64,000 nucleotides of DNA from an uncultured Roseovarius sp. (GTDB lineage Bacteria > Pseudomonadota > Alphaproteobacteria > Rhodobacterales > Rhodobacteraceae). The stretch is from assembly GCA_947503145.1 (NCBI GenBank), contig CANNCP010000003.1:248001-312000 (forward strand), in the 5' to 3' direction. The notes under the pieces are model-generated. The model was not told the DNA's origin and ran no database searches. It was given only the letters and a program-made list of their open reading frames with translations. This document shows, piece after piece, positions 1 to 10,926 of this stretch (the stretch's first letter is position 1; every line of letters starts with the position of its first letter). A program made the translations under genes and the position numbers.

Positions 1-1
1 C

Positions 2-931
2 GAGCGCACCGCGCCCTACATGTGCTTGTGCACCGATGACCGCAATCCGCTGGATATCGCGGAAGAGGGGCATCTGGATTACATGATCCGCACGCTCATC
101 TCGCTGGGCACGCCGCCGCTGGCGGCGTATCGCGCGGCGTCGCTGTCGGCGGCCGAGGCGTTCGGGCTGAAGGATCGGGGCATGATCGCACCGGGCCAGC
201 GCGCCGATATCGTCGCGGTCGGCAGTCTGGACGATTGTGATGTGAAAATGGTGTTTTGTGCCGGGCAGCGGGTCACGCCAGAGGCCTTTGCGGCGCGCGG
301 GACGCTGAAGCCGATTGGCAGGCATTCGGTCAAGGCACCCCGGCTGGCGCCCGCCAGCTTTCGCGCTGCGGCAAACCGCGAGGAGACCGACGTGATCGGC
401 ATCATCGAGGGCAAGATCATCACCGAACATCTGAAAGTGCAGATTGCGATCGAGGATGGCGACAAACACCCCGATCCGGCCCGCGATCTGGCACGTATCG
501 CGGTGATCGAGCGGCACGGTAAGAATGGCAACATCGCCACCGGGTTCGTGCGCGGTTTTGGCCTGACCTTGGGCGCTATTGCCTCGACCGTCTGTCACGA
601 TCATCACAACATCGCCTGTGTCGGCGTCGATTACGCGGATATGGCACTGGCCGCGAACCGGCTGGGCGAGATCGAAGGCGGCTTTGTCGTGGCGCAGGGC
701 GGCAAGGTGCTTGCCGAGTTGGCGCTGCCGGTGGCCGGGCTGATGAGCCTGGCCTCGTTCGAGGAGGTGCGCGACCGTCTCAGCGAACTGCGCGATGCGG
801 CGCTTGGCCTCGGGGTGGAGTTGCGCGAGCCGTTCCTGCAACTGGCGTTTCTCGCGCTGCCGGTCATTCCGGCGCTCAAGATTACCGACCGGGGCATGGT
901 GGATGTGACAAGGTTCGAGATCATCGGATAA
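2..931 (+). CDS. ade: Adenine deaminase, C-terminal part (5' end lies outside the window)
   Basis: Frame is open from base 2; amidohydrolase motifs ([35 protein letters not shown]) and adenine-deaminase C-terminal domain. Confidence 0.85.
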   Translation, partial: ERTAPYMCLCTDDRNPLDIAEEGHLDYMIRTLISLGTPPLAAYRAASLSAAEAFGLKDRGMIAPGQRADIVAVGSLDDCDVKMVFCAGQRVTPEAFAARGTLKPIGRHSVKAPRLAPASFRAAANREETDVIGIIEGKIITEHLKVQIAIEDGDKHPDPARDLARIAVIERHGKNGNIATGFVRGFGLTLGAIASTVCHDHHNIACVGVDYADMALAANRLGEIEGGFVVAQGGKVLAELALPVAGLMSLASFEEVRDRLSELRDAALGLGVELREPFLQLAFLALPVIPALKITDRGMVDVTRFEIIG

Positions 932-1054
932 GCGCAGGATGCAAACTAGGCGGGGGAGGTGCGAGGATTTTGGCTCGGCCCGCCTCGATGTCTTGCAGAC
1001 GTTTCGTTATCGACGTGGTAGGCGAGACGGAAGAAATTCAACAGGAGAGATTTC

Positions 1055-1417
1055 ATGATTGATCTGGAGGCATTCGGCGATCTGGCCGCCATCCCCTTGA
1101 CCGATTTCGGGCCAAAGCCGACCACTCTGACAGAAGGGCAGCAGGAAGCGGCCAAGATGCTGTGGTCGTCTGCCGATGGCCGGACCACGATCGGAGTGTG
1201 GGAATGCACGCCGGGTCGATTTACTGCCGACCGTAGCAAGGCGGGTGAATACTGCCACATCATCGCGGGCCGTGCGACGGTCCGCAATTCGGATGGTCCG
1301 GGCAGCCGCGATATCGGGCCGGGCGATCTGTTGGTGTTGCCGCAGGACTGGATCGGCGAATGGGAAATCCACGACCATATGCGCAAACTTTACGTGATCA
1401 GCGCCTCGGCGGACTGA
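1055..1417 (+). CDS. Cupin-domain protein (DUF861/cupin_3-like)
   Basis: 120 aa; EYCHIIAGRATVRNSDG...GDLLVLPQDWIGEWEIHD is cupin-like. Confidence 0.75.
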   Translation: MIDLEAFGDLAAIPLTDFGPKPTTLTEGQQEAAKMLWSSADGRTTIGVWECTPGRFTADRSKAGEYCHIIAGRATVRNSDGPGSRDIGPGDLLVLPQDWIGEWEIHDHMRKLYVISASAD

Positions 1418-1520
1418 GTCTGGCTGCGGCGTTTGGGGCTCACTTGATCGCAAAATTGCCACCGGTGGTTTTGCAACGCGGCGGGGGCATCTAATCTGCC
1501 CGAAAACGGCAGGGGCAGGA

Positions 1521-2000
1521 GTGGACATGAGATTTTGCAAATTGCGCATAGGAGGCGCTGTGCTACTGGCCGCGCTGTGGGGCGGGCTGCCCGCACTCGC
1601 GCAGGACCGCGTAGCGATCCTGCTGGGCTCGCATCATGTCAATGCGACATCTGACTTCGAAGAGGTCAACCCGGGCGCCTTCCTGACTTGGGAGGGGCAG
1701 CGGTTCGACTGGACCGTCGGCGGGTTTCGCAACAGCTATGGCGGCGGGTCGGCGGCGGCGATGGTCGCTCTGCCAGTTTTTGAGCGCGGCGTGGCGCAGA
1801 TCGCCCTGACCGGCGGGCTTGCGCTCTATCCCGGCGACGGGCATCGGTTCGATGTGCATGTCGGGGACGTGATCCCGCTGCTCGGCGTCCAGGCGCGGTA
1901 TGGCAACGCTTTCGTTCAGGCATTCCCCGGCGACGGCAGTACCACCGACGCGGTCCTCAGCTTTGGCCTGACTTTCGGCCTGAGTGACGCCGAGCGCTGA
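1521..2000 (+). CDS. Secreted hypothetical protein
   Basis: N-terminal signal peptide (..AVLLAALWGGLPALAQ); no family recognised. Confidence 0.55.
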   Translation: MDMRFCKLRIGGAVLLAALWGGLPALAQDRVAILLGSHHVNATSDFEEVNPGAFLTWEGQRFDWTVGGFRNSYGGGSAAAMVALPVFERGVAQIALTGGLALYPGDGHRFDVHVGDVIPLLGVQARYGNAFVQAFPGDGSTTDAVLSFGLTFGLSDAER

Positions 2001-2015
2001 GTGACAAGCGGTAAA

Positions 2016-2092
2016 TGGTAGGCCCGGCAGGACTTGAACCCGCAACCAAAGCGTTATGAGCGCTCTGCTCTAACCAGTTGAGCTACAGGCCC
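2016..2092 (-). tRNA. tRNA-Ile (CAT anticodon, presumably lysidine-modified), encoded CCA
   Basis: Reverse complement GGGCCTGTAGCTCAACTGGTTAGAGCAGAGCGCTCATAACGCTTTGGTTGCGGGTTCAAGTCCTGCCGGGCCTACCA folds as a cloverleaf with loop CTCATAA; resembles E. coli ileX rather than tRNA-Met. Confidence 0.9.
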
Positions 2093-2197
2093 GCTTGCGC
2101 GGCTTGGTACGCAGGGATGCAGGCGGCGTCAAGGCTTTCGCGATTGCGCGACGTCCGGCGATGGTCTAACTCGTCGCCAACTCTGGGAGTGCTGCCA

Positions 2198-3247
2198 ATG
2201 ACCGATACGAAAAACGGGATCACCTATGCCGATGCAGGGGTGGATATCGACGCCGGGAACGCGCTGGTGGACCGGATCAAGCCGGCAGCCAAGCGGACGA
2301 ACCGGCCTGGCGTGTTGTCGGGTCTGGGGGGCTTTGGTGCGCTCTTTGACCTCAAGGCGGCGGGTTACGATGATCCCGTTCTGGTGGCGGCGACAGACGG
2401 GGTGGGCACCAAGCTGCGCATCGCCATCGATACCGGCCATGTCGAGGGCGTCGGTATTGATCTGGTGGCGATGTGCGTCAATGATCTGGTGTGTCAGGGG
2501 GCCGAGCCGCTATTCTTCCTTGATTATTTCGCCACAGGCAAGCTGGAGACAGAGCAGGCGGCCCGCGTCATCGAGGGCATCGCGGAGGGCTGCGTGCGCT
2601 CCGGTGCGGCGCTGATCGGTGGCGAGACGGCGGAAATGCCGGGCATGTATGAGGGGGGCGATTTCGATCTGGCGGGCTTTGCCGTGGGCGCGATGGAGCG
2701 CGGTGCGACACTGCCTGACGGCGTGGTAGCGGGCGATGTGCTGCTTGGTCTGGCCAGCGACGGGGTGCATTCCAACGGCTATTCGCTGGTGCGAAAGCTC
2801 GTGCAGGTGTCCGGCCTGAGTTGGGACGCGGATTGCCCCTGGGCATCCGAGGGGACGTTGGGTGCGCATCTGCTGACGCCCACGCGGCTTTATGTGCGGT
2901 CCGCACTGGCGGCCATTCGCGCGGGCGGGGTGCACGCTCTGGCGCATATTACTGGCGGCGGCCTGACCGAGAACCTGCCGCGCGTGCTGCCCGAATGGCT
3001 GGGCGCGCAGGTCGATCTGGACGGCTGGACGCTGCCGGGCGTGTTCCGGTGGCTGGGCGAGACCGGCGGCATGGCCGAGGCCGAGATGCTCAAGACCTTC
3101 AACTGTGGGATCGGCATGATTCTGGTCGTCGACGCAGGCACGGCAGAGAGCCTGATCACCCTGCTGGAAGCGGGTGGCGAGACAGTCACACGTCTGGGTG
3201 AGGTGGTCGAGGGGGCGGGTGTGCGTTACACAGGCACGCTTGCGTGA
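2198..3247 (+). CDS. purM: Phosphoribosylformylglycinamidine cyclo-ligase
   Basis: [50 protein letters not shown] at 2198 preferred over the ORF-track start. Confidence 0.95.
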   Translation: MTDTKNGITYADAGVDIDAGNALVDRIKPAAKRTNRPGVLSGLGGFGALFDLKAAGYDDPVLVAATDGVGTKLRIAIDTGHVEGVGIDLVAMCVNDLVCQGAEPLFFLDYFATGKLETEQAARVIEGIAEGCVRSGAALIGGETAEMPGMYEGGDFDLAGFAVGAMERGATLPDGVVAGDVLLGLASDGVHSNGYSLVRKLVQVSGLSWDADCPWASEGTLGAHLLTPTRLYVRSALAAIRAGGVHALAHITGGGLTENLPRVLPEWLGAQVDLDGWTLPGVFRWLGETGGMAEAEMLKTFNCGIGMILVVDAGTAESLITLLEAGGETVTRLGEVVEGAGVRYTGTLA

Positions 3248-3837
3248 CCAAACGCGTTGTGATCCTGATCTCGGGTGGCGGGTCCAACATGATCAGCCTG
3301 GTGCGCAGCATGACGGGCGATCATCCCGCGCGGCCCTGTCTGGTGCTGGCCAACAGCACCGGTGCGGGCGGGCTGGTACGGGCCGCAGAGATGGGCGTGC
3401 CGACCGAGGTCGTGGATCACCGGCTGCACAAGGGGGACCGCGGCAGTTTTGAGGATGTGCTGCACGGCGTGATTGCAGGCTATAAGCCGGATATCATCTG
3501 CCTTGCCGGGTTCATGCGGGTACTGACCGAAGGGTTCGTGGACCGCTGGCAGGGGCGGATGATCAATATCCACCCCTCGATCTTGCCCAGATATCGCGGC
3601 CTCAACACCCACGCGCGGGCGCTGGAGGCGGGCGAGACCGAGGCCGGCTGCACCGTGCATGAGGTCACGGCCGCGCTGGATGACGGACCCATTCTGGGAC
3701 AGGCGCGGGTGCCTGTACTGGATGGCGACACCCCCGAGGCGCTGGCAGCACGAGTGCTGGAGATGGAGCACCGGCTGTACCCTGCGGTGCTACGCCGGTT
3801 TGCAGCGGGGGACCGGACGCCGGTCTGGCTGGGGTGA
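3244..3837 (+). CDS. purN: Phosphoribosylglycinamide formyltransferase
   Basis: [50 protein letters not shown]; overlaps purM by 4 nt. Confidence 0.95.
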   Translation: MTKRVVILISGGGSNMISLVRSMTGDHPARPCLVLANSTGAGGLVRAAEMGVPTEVVDHRLHKGDRGSFEDVLHGVIAGYKPDIICLAGFMRVLTEGFVDRWQGRMINIHPSILPRYRGLNTHARALEAGETEAGCTVHEVTAALDDGPILGQARVPVLDGDTPEALAARVLEMEHRLYPAVLRRFAAGDRTPVWLG

Positions 3838-4023
3838 TACGTTTGGGTTGATTACCGCTGCACGGCCCGGAGGGATCCGAGGGGAGCGCGTGGTCTGCAT
3901 ATGTGTGGCACTCGCACAGCGCCGAAACACATCATCCAGCCATTTTAATTCGCGGCGCTCTGCCCTATACGGGAGACTTCTGGGGGCCAAAGCGCCGATA
4001 ACAACAAAGAAACGATCCTCCCC

Positions 4024-5181
4024 ATGCAAACACTCACCACGACCGATACGCTCGCCGCCTTCTGCAAAGAGGCTGCCGGGCACCCTTATGTCACTGTCGA
4101 TACAGAGTTCCTGCGCGAACGGACTTATTACTCCAAGCTCTGCCTCGTGCAACTCGCGATGCCGGGCAAGGGAGACGAGAATGCAGTGCTGGTCGATCCG
4201 CTGGCGGACGGAATGTCGCTGGAACCGCTCTATGATCTCTTTCGCGATGAAAGTGTGGTCAAGGTGTTTCATGCCGCGCGCCAGGACCTGGAGATATTCT
4301 TTGTCGATGAGGGGCTGATCCCGACGCCGCTCTTTGACACGCAGGTGGCCGCCATGGTCTGCGGATTTGGCGAGCAGGCAGGTTATGAGACGCTGGTAAA
4401 GCGGATCGCCAAGCATCCGTTGGACAAGTCTTCTCGCTTTACCGACTGGACGCGGCGACCGTTGTCGGACGCGCAGAAGACCTACGCACTGGGCGATGTC
4501 ACACATCTGCGCAAGATCTACGAATACCTCGCGGAGCAACTGGAAAAGAGCGGACGTGACAAGTGGGTGGCCGAGGAAATGGCCGTGCTCAACGATCCGG
4601 CCACCTATGTGACCGAGCCGGAGGAAGCCTGGCAGCGAATCAAGACGCGCAACAATTCGGGCAAGTTCCTGGCCATCGTCCGGGAACTGGCGCGATTCCG
4701 TGAGGTGCATGCGCAGACACGCGATATCCCGCGTAACCGTGTGTTCAAGGATGACGCACTGGTCGAACTGGCGGCAACCAAACCCACCAGCGTGCAGGAC
4801 CTTGGCCGGTCGCGGCTGCTCTTGCGCGAGGCGCGCAAGGGCGACATCGCCGAAGGGATACTGGCCGCCGTGGCGGCGGGGCAGGCGGTGGCGCCCGAAG
4901 ATCAGCCAAAGCCGGACACCAGCCGGGACAAGCTGCAAGTCAACCCGGCGATTGCGGACCTCCTGCGTGTGCTGCTCAAGGGGATTTCCGACCGCGAGGG
5001 CGTGGCGTCAAAGCTGATCGCGACGGCGTCGGATCTGGATGCGATTGCTGCGGGGCGGCGTGACGTGGCGGCCCTCAGTGGCTGGCGGCGCGAGGTGTTC
5101 GGCGACGAGGCACTGCGGCTCTGTGCGGGTGAAATAGCCCTGCGCGTCAACGGCAGCGATATCGAGACGGTGGAGGTCTGA
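4024..5181 (+). CDS. rnd: Ribonuclease D
   Basis: DEDD exonuclease motif YVTVDTEFLRERTYYSKLCLVQLA plus HRDC-like C-terminus. Confidence 0.93.
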   Translation: MQTLTTTDTLAAFCKEAAGHPYVTVDTEFLRERTYYSKLCLVQLAMPGKGDENAVLVDPLADGMSLEPLYDLFRDESVVKVFHAARQDLEIFFVDEGLIPTPLFDTQVAAMVCGFGEQAGYETLVKRIAKHPLDKSSRFTDWTRRPLSDAQKTYALGDVTHLRKIYEYLAEQLEKSGRDKWVAEEMAVLNDPATYVTEPEEAWQRIKTRNNSGKFLAIVRELARFREVHAQTRDIPRNRVFKDDALVELAATKPTSVQDLGRSRLLLREARKGDIAEGILAAVAAGQAVAPEDQPKPDTSRDKLQVNPAIADLLRVLLKGISDREGVASKLIATASDLDAIAAGRRDVAALSGWRREVFGDEALRLCAGEIALRVNGSDIETVEV

Positions 5182-5245
5182 GAGCGCCAAGCGCTGGGTC
5201 CCCGGCTTGTGCGCGGGACCGGACCCGCCCCGACGAGGACGGGGA

Positions 5246-5773
5246 TCAGCGCCGGGCGGTGGTGCGCGCGCCTGTCAGGCCGACGACGCGGATGGTGCGG
5301 ACCTCACTCAGTACTTGATCGGAAACGAAGGCGGCCGCATTTATCGTGCGGCTACGCTGCGTACCCTGGGGCAGGTTGGTGGGCTGGACCGCCTCCATCA
5401 CATAGGTCAGCACACCATTTTGCGGCTCGCCCTTGTTCTGCGCCTTGAGCCGCACATCAAAGGCCCCCTGACGCAGCGACACACCTGTGGCGCGCACAAT
5501 GGCACCCCCCGAAGAGCGTTCGATCACCAGGTCTGAAACCGTATGAATCGGCGTGCCTTCATAGCTTTCTTCGGCGGACTTGCGTCGGAAAATGCTGTCA
5601 GCTTGTTCGGGAATCAGCGGATTCACCTCCTGGGGCGTGTCGGTCGAGGCGGCGCGACGCTCTATCCGGCTCTTGCCGAACCAGTTGCCGGGGTTCCAGT
5701 TGGTATCGCGGATGCCGCCACATGCACCAAGGACGAAGCTGGAGGCGACCAGTAGGAGTGTTGCGCGCTGCAT
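5246..5773 (-). CDS. Putative lipoprotein
   Basis: Signal peptide and lipobox MQRATLLLVASSFVLGAC; hypothetical conserved protein. Confidence 0.65.
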   Translation of the reverse strand: MQRATLLLVASSFVLGACGGIRDTNWNPGNWFGKSRIERRAASTDTPQEVNPLIPEQADSIFRRKSAEESYEGTPIHTVSDLVIERSSGGAIVRATGVSLRQGAFDVRLKAQNKGEPQNGVLTYVMEAVQPTNLPQGTQRSRTINAAAFVSDQVLSEVRTIRVVGLTGARTTARR

Positions 5774-6008
5774 GTATTCCGGACCCTTATCCGCCATTAT
5801 TTCGACCCGACCCTATCCCGAGAGGGCAGGGGCGCGCAAGGCGCAGGTGCAGGTCGGGCTGGACCTTTTACGTCACGGCGCCTACCTGTGTGTCTGAAGC
5901 GTTACGGCATATACCGGGCGACAGCACCATGCGCAAAGCGCGGTGCAACATGCCTGATCTGCGTGCGTTTCGCGAAATGCTTTGGTCATGTGATAAGAAG
6001 GACCCCTG

Positions 6009-6419
6009 ATGGCCCAACCTGCCTTTGAAGAGATAGTGGAAGATTTCGAATTCCTGGAGGATTGGGAGGATCGCTATCGCCATGTGATCGAGCAGGGCCG
6101 CGCGATGGATCCGCTGGACGACGCGCTGAAGGTGCCCGCGACCAAGGTTGACGGTTGCGCCAGCCAGGTCTGGCTACACCCGCGTATCGAGGCGGGCGTG
6201 TTTTCCTTTGACGGGGACAGCGACGCGATGATCGTGCGCGGCCTCATTGCAGTGCTGCGTGCGCTGTATAACGATCTGCCGGTGTCGCAGGTGCCGCGGG
6301 TCGATGCGGGCGGCGAACTGGCGCGGCTGGGCTTGAACGATCACTTGTCTGCGCAACGCTCGAACGGGCTGCGCGCGATGATCGAGCGGATCAGGTTGGT
6401 GGCGGGCGAGCACGTCTGA
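6009..6419 (+). CDS. sufE: Cysteine desulfuration protein SufE
   Basis: FEEIVEDFEFLEDWEDRYRHVIEQGR ... KVDGCASQVWL; SufE family. Confidence 0.93.
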   Translation: MAQPAFEEIVEDFEFLEDWEDRYRHVIEQGRAMDPLDDALKVPATKVDGCASQVWLHPRIEAGVFSFDGDSDAMIVRGLIAVLRALYNDLPVSQVPRVDAGGELARLGLNDHLSAQRSNGLRAMIERIRLVAGEHV

Positions 6420-6584
6420 GACCCGCGCAGGGCATGCCGCATGGGGCGAGCGGACGGGAGGGGCCAGCCCCTCACACCGAAAATTCGCAGAATTTTCTGT
6501 GCTCACCCCGGGATATTTTTGGCAAGAAGAAAAGGCTGAGGCGTTTTGCCTCTGCATCTGATTGCGTAAACAACGCGAAACGCC

Positions 6585-7226
6585 TTATTGTGCCTGTCTG
6601 GCGAGTGCGCTTGCCAATTCTCCGTACCCGGTGAACCGATACTCGTATTCCAGTTCCAGCCGCCTGGCGCATTCTTCAGCCTTGGCGCGCAGGGCGGGAT
6701 CGTCGGTCTGGGCCTGATAAATCAGTTTGGTGTAGTTGCCGAAAACCATCTCTAGCAGTTGTGGGTGGCGATCGAGCCCCATGGGCTTCCACACGAATGC
6801 ATCGAACTGCTTGACCAGAAAATCCGTGAGATAGAAGGCGGTGATTTCATCGTCATGCTCGGCGAAGGCGTCATTGCCTTCGTAGAAGGAATAACAATGC
6901 GGCCCCGCGACCATCTCGACCCCGAGTTCGGCGCATCTTGCGGCCAGTTGTCCGCCGGTCCCGCAGTCAGCGTAGACGACGAAAATCTTGTCGAAATTGC
7001 CTTGGTGCTTCAGCACGGCGGCCTCGACGGATTCGGTGATCCGGTCGGGGTAGAGGTGCAGATTGGCCGGCAGGCAGGTGAGGGTCATGTGATCCCAGCC
7101 GTTGAGGCGAATGAGTGCCAGGATTTCACGGGCGAGCGCGCCGCAGGCAATCAGCAGGATGCGTCCGCACGGTGCGGCAGGTGCAAGCCCGTCCTGGGTG
7201 AGTGTCCGGTCATCAACCTGTTGCAT
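6585..7226 (-). CDS. DUF1638 domain protein
   Basis: ILLIACGALAREI ... VVYADCGTGGQL ... GPHCYSFYEG; family commonly found near corrinoid methyltransferase genes. Confidence 0.8.
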   Translation of the reverse strand: MQQVDDRTLTQDGLAPAAPCGRILLIACGALAREILALIRLNGWDHMTLTCLPANLHLYPDRITESVEAAVLKHQGNFDKIFVVYADCGTGGQLAARCAELGVEMVAGPHCYSFYEGNDAFAEHDDEITAFYLTDFLVKQFDAFVWKPMGLDRHPQLLEMVFGNYTKLIYQAQTDDPALRAKAEECARRLELEYEYRFTGYGELASALARQAQ

Positions 7227-7362
7227 CTAGCTGCACTCCTGTTCCATAGGCGACGATCTCGGATGCGCCGCTGGCGATTGCCGAAGTTTCCATGCGCATC
7301 GCCACCACCGCGTCTGTGCCCTTGGGGTGGCCGGTGATCTTGGATGTGGTGACGATAAGCAT
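7213..7362 (-). CDS. Short YbjQ/DUF74-like protein lacking the central region (49 aa)
   Basis: MLIVTTSKITGHP-KGTDAVVAMRMETSAIASGASEIVAYGTGVQLDATG: YbjQ N- and C-terminal strands joined directly in frame. Confidence 0.6.
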   Translation of the reverse strand: MLIVTTSKITGHPKGTDAVVAMRMETSAIASGASEIVAYGTGVQLDATG

Positions 7363-7364
7363 GC

Positions 7365-7580
7365 TCAGTGATCCATCTTGTCGTAATGGTCTTGCCTGGC
7401 GTTGCCGACCCGTTGGGAAATCACGCGAAAGACCACATAGGCGACCAACACGGCGGGGATCAGCCCCAGCCAGCCAAAGGGAACTTTGATGGCGGTTGCC
7501 AGCAGCACCGCGATCCAGACGGTTGCGCCTGCGGCAGCGACGACGCAGACGAGGATCAGCGCAAATTTGTCGGGTGGCAT
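7365..7580 (-). CDS. Small membrane protein (71 aa)
   Basis: ATG preceded by GGAGG; MPPDKFALILVCVVAAAGATVWIAVLLATAIKVPFGWLGLIPAVLVAYVVF with two hydrophobic segments. Confidence 0.6.
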   Translation of the reverse strand: MPPDKFALILVCVVAAAGATVWIAVLLATAIKVPFGWLGLIPAVLVAYVVFRVISQRVGNARQDHYDKMDH

Positions 7581-7623
7581 CGGCGGTTCCTCCTGTGTGC
7601 ATGAAATAGGGCGCGCGGCGCAT

Positions 7624-7652
7624 AAAAAAAGCCCCGCCGGAAGGACGGGGCC
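7624..7652 (-). terminator. Rho-independent terminator after the corrinoid-protein gene
   Basis: Minus strand GGCCCCGTCCTTCCGGCGGGGCTTTTTTT. Confidence 0.85.
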
Positions 7653-7678
7653 TTTGGGATCGTGCACAACGGAGCGCC

Positions 7679-8380
<702 letters not shown>

Positions 8381-8686
8381 AGATGCTCTCTCCGTGTTTT
8401 ATGGACCACTTGCGGCCAGATGGTGCGTGTCTCAGCTTTGGGCTGTTTGTTGCGTACGCACTTTCCGAATTGCGACACTGGCCGCGTCGCTTCCGACTTA
8501 TAACGCTCATTTGTTCGACCGGTAATGAGGATTCGGGGGGGCGGACTGGAAAAGCCGTCATGATGATTATGGGGCCGCTGCATGTAGTCCCCTTGTGCGC
8601 GGGGTTCATGCAATGACACAGGCTGCGGCGATCGTCCTTCGGTCAATCTTTTCCGGGCGGCGGGGGATGTGATGCAGTTGGACGTC

Positions 8687-9583
8687 TCAGTCGGCCGAAG
8701 CCTTCGGCATGTTCGGATGCGGCGCGCCTTCGGCGATGATATCCATGAAGCTGCGGATCGTGCGCACGGTATTGCGCTGCCGCAGGCAGATCAGCGATTC
8801 GCTCATCGCCATCTCTGCATCCGCGATCGAGATGCGGGTCAGCCGGGCATCATAGCCGAATTCCGTCTCTGACACGAAGCCGACACCCGCGCCCGCAGCC
8901 ACCACATCCTGTACCGCTTCGCGGCCCTCGACCTCGATCGCGGGGATCAGGGCGACGTTCCGCGCCGCCGCCGCCTTTTCCAGCTTCTGCCGGGTTTTGG
9001 AGCCGGCCTCGCGAAAGATCAGCGGGTATTTCGCGATCTGCGCGAGAGTCATTGCCTCGGGCAGATCCGGTATCAGGGTTTTTGCCGCAAAGGCGATGAT
9101 CGGCGAGGCACCCAGGCTGCGAACCTCCATGTCGGGTCCGGGGTTGAGGCTGCCGACGACGCCGATTTCGGCGTCATAGCGGCGCAGCGCCTCGACGATC
9201 TCGGTCGTGTTGCCGGTCCGGACGGAGATGAATACTTTTGGATGCCGCTTGCGGTACGCCTTCAGCCGGTCGGTCAGGTGAGAAGCACTGTCGGCGATGA
9301 TCCGCAGCTTGCCATCCAGTGCTGCGCGATTTTCCGACAGCACCTCCGAGATCTGGTCCTGGACCTCAAAAAGCTTTTTGGTGCAGATCAGCAGCTCTTC
9401 GCCCACTGGTGTCAGAGTCACCTGCTTGCGGTCGCGATTGAAAAGCAGGACATCGTGATCGCTCTCCAGTTTGCGGACCTGTTCGGATATCGCCGGTTGG
9501 GTCAGGCCCAACGCCTCTGCAGCGCGCGAGAAGCCACCGCAGCTGGCAACATGGTGAAAGGCGCGGATTTGACTGTAGCGCAT
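8687..9583 (-). CDS. LysR-family regulator divergent from the phn genes
   Basis: MRYSQIRAFHHVASCGGFSRAAEALGLTQPAISEQVRKLE wHTH plus LysR substrate domain. Confidence 0.9.
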   Translation of the reverse strand: MRYSQIRAFHHVASCGGFSRAAEALGLTQPAISEQVRKLESDHDVLLFNRDRKQVTLTPVGEELLICTKKLFEVQDQISEVLSENRAALDGKLRIIADSASHLTDRLKAYRKRHPKVFISVRTGNTTEIVEALRRYDAEIGVVGSLNPGPDMEVRSLGASPIIAFAAKTLIPDLPEAMTLAQIAKYPLIFREAGSKTRQKLEKAAAARNVALIPAIEVEGREAVQDVVAAGAGVGFVSETEFGYDARLTRISIADAEMAMSESLICLRQRNTVRTIRSFMDIIAEGAPHPNMPKASAD

Positions 9584-9721
9584 GTTACGGATCGCCCCCA
9601 TTGAATTGCAGCGGTGGCCATATATAGGCGTGGCTTTTGAACATATTGCAATTAACAATTTTTCATATGGTTCATCAGGACCTAGATATAGCACAGATTG
9701 TCGTTCCGAGGAGTGAAGCCC

Positions 9722-10909
9722 GTGACAACCCAACCAGCCCCGATGCGCCCGCCCGAACTCGGTGAACCCTATCTGCTCACGCCCGGACCGCTGACCACCT
9801 CTTATACGGTGAAACAGGCGATGCTGCGCGACTGGGGCAGCTGGGATGACGATTTTCGTGCGATGACCCGGGCGTTACGATCGGGATTGCTTGATCTGAT
9901 CGGGCCGGGGGCCGAGGAATATGACTGCGTTCCGATACAGGGCTCGGGAACCTACTGCGTCGAGGCGATGCTTGGGACTTTCGTACCGAAGGACGGCAAG
10001 GTGCTGGTGCTGGCGAACGGCGCATATGGGCTGCGCGCGGCGCAGACGATGAAATGCCTGGGCCGTGAGTACCACCTGCTGGACAAGGGCGACTACCTGC
10101 CGCCGCGCGGGGCCGAAGTGGCCGAGATTCTGCAGGCCGACCCGGCGATCACCCATGTGCTGATCATCCACTGCGAGACCAGCTCCGGCATTCTGAACCC
10201 GGTCGAGGAGATCGCCGATGCGGCCCATGCCGCCGGGCGCAAGGTGCTGATCGACAGCATGTCCGCCTTTGGCGCGATCCCGCTGGAGGCGCAGCGCATC
10301 AAATATGCCGCGATGGTGTCGTCGGCCAACAAATGCATCGAAGGTGTGCCGGGCTTCGGCTTTGTCATCGCCCGCAAGGACGAGATGGAGGCCGCCAAAG
10401 GCAACTGTCATTCATTGTCGCTCGATATCCATGCGCAATGGACCACGATGGAGAAGACGGGCCAATGGCGGTTCACGCCCCCGACACATGTGGTCGCGGC
10501 CTTCATGACCGCATTGGCAGATCATAGCGCAGAGGGCGGTGTGGCCGGGCGCGGTGCGCGGTACACCAGAAACCGCGATGTCATGGTGGCGGGTCTGCGC
10601 GAACTGGGGTTCGAGACGCTGCTCGCCGATCGCTGGCTCAGCCCGATCATCGTGACCTTCTTTTGCCCTGCCGATCCCGCCTTTAGCTTTACAGGGTTCT
10701 ACGACGCGATGAAGGCGCGCGGATTTATCATCTATCCGGGCAAGCTCACGGTCGTTGACAGCTTTCGCATTGGCTGTATCGGTCATATGGATGAACATGT
10801 CATGCGCCGGGTGGTTGACGCCGCGCGCGATACATTAGCCGAGATGGGGGTGACCTCAGCCGCGCCACCCGCCGCGGCGCTGGAAGAACGCAAGAAACTC
10901 GCTGCATAA
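9722..10909 (+). CDS. phnW: 2-aminoethylphosphonate--pyruvate transaminase
   Basis: YLLTPGPLTTS ... VPIQGSGTYCVEA ... SSANKCIEGVPGFGFVIAR; GTG start at 9722 chosen from the nearby GAGG RBS. Confidence 0.9.
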   Translation: MTTQPAPMRPPELGEPYLLTPGPLTTSYTVKQAMLRDWGSWDDDFRAMTRALRSGLLDLIGPGAEEYDCVPIQGSGTYCVEAMLGTFVPKDGKVLVLANGAYGLRAAQTMKCLGREYHLLDKGDYLPPRGAEVAEILQADPAITHVLIIHCETSSGILNPVEEIADAAHAAGRKVLIDSMSAFGAIPLEAQRIKYAAMVSSANKCIEGVPGFGFVIARKDEMEAAKGNCHSLSLDIHAQWTTMEKTGQWRFTPPTHVVAAFMTALADHSAEGGVAGRGARYTRNRDVMVAGLRELGFETLLADRWLSPIIVTFFCPADPAFSFTGFYDAMKARGFIIYPGKLTVVDSFRIGCIGHMDEHVMRRVVDAARDTLAEMGVTSAAPPAAALEERKKLAA

Positions 10910-10926
10910 ATTCAAAGGATGACGAG

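Noticed and set aside
2016-2092. tRNA as an integration hotspot
   Set aside because: No duplicated 3' tRNA fragment or integrase nearby; flanked by ordinary genes
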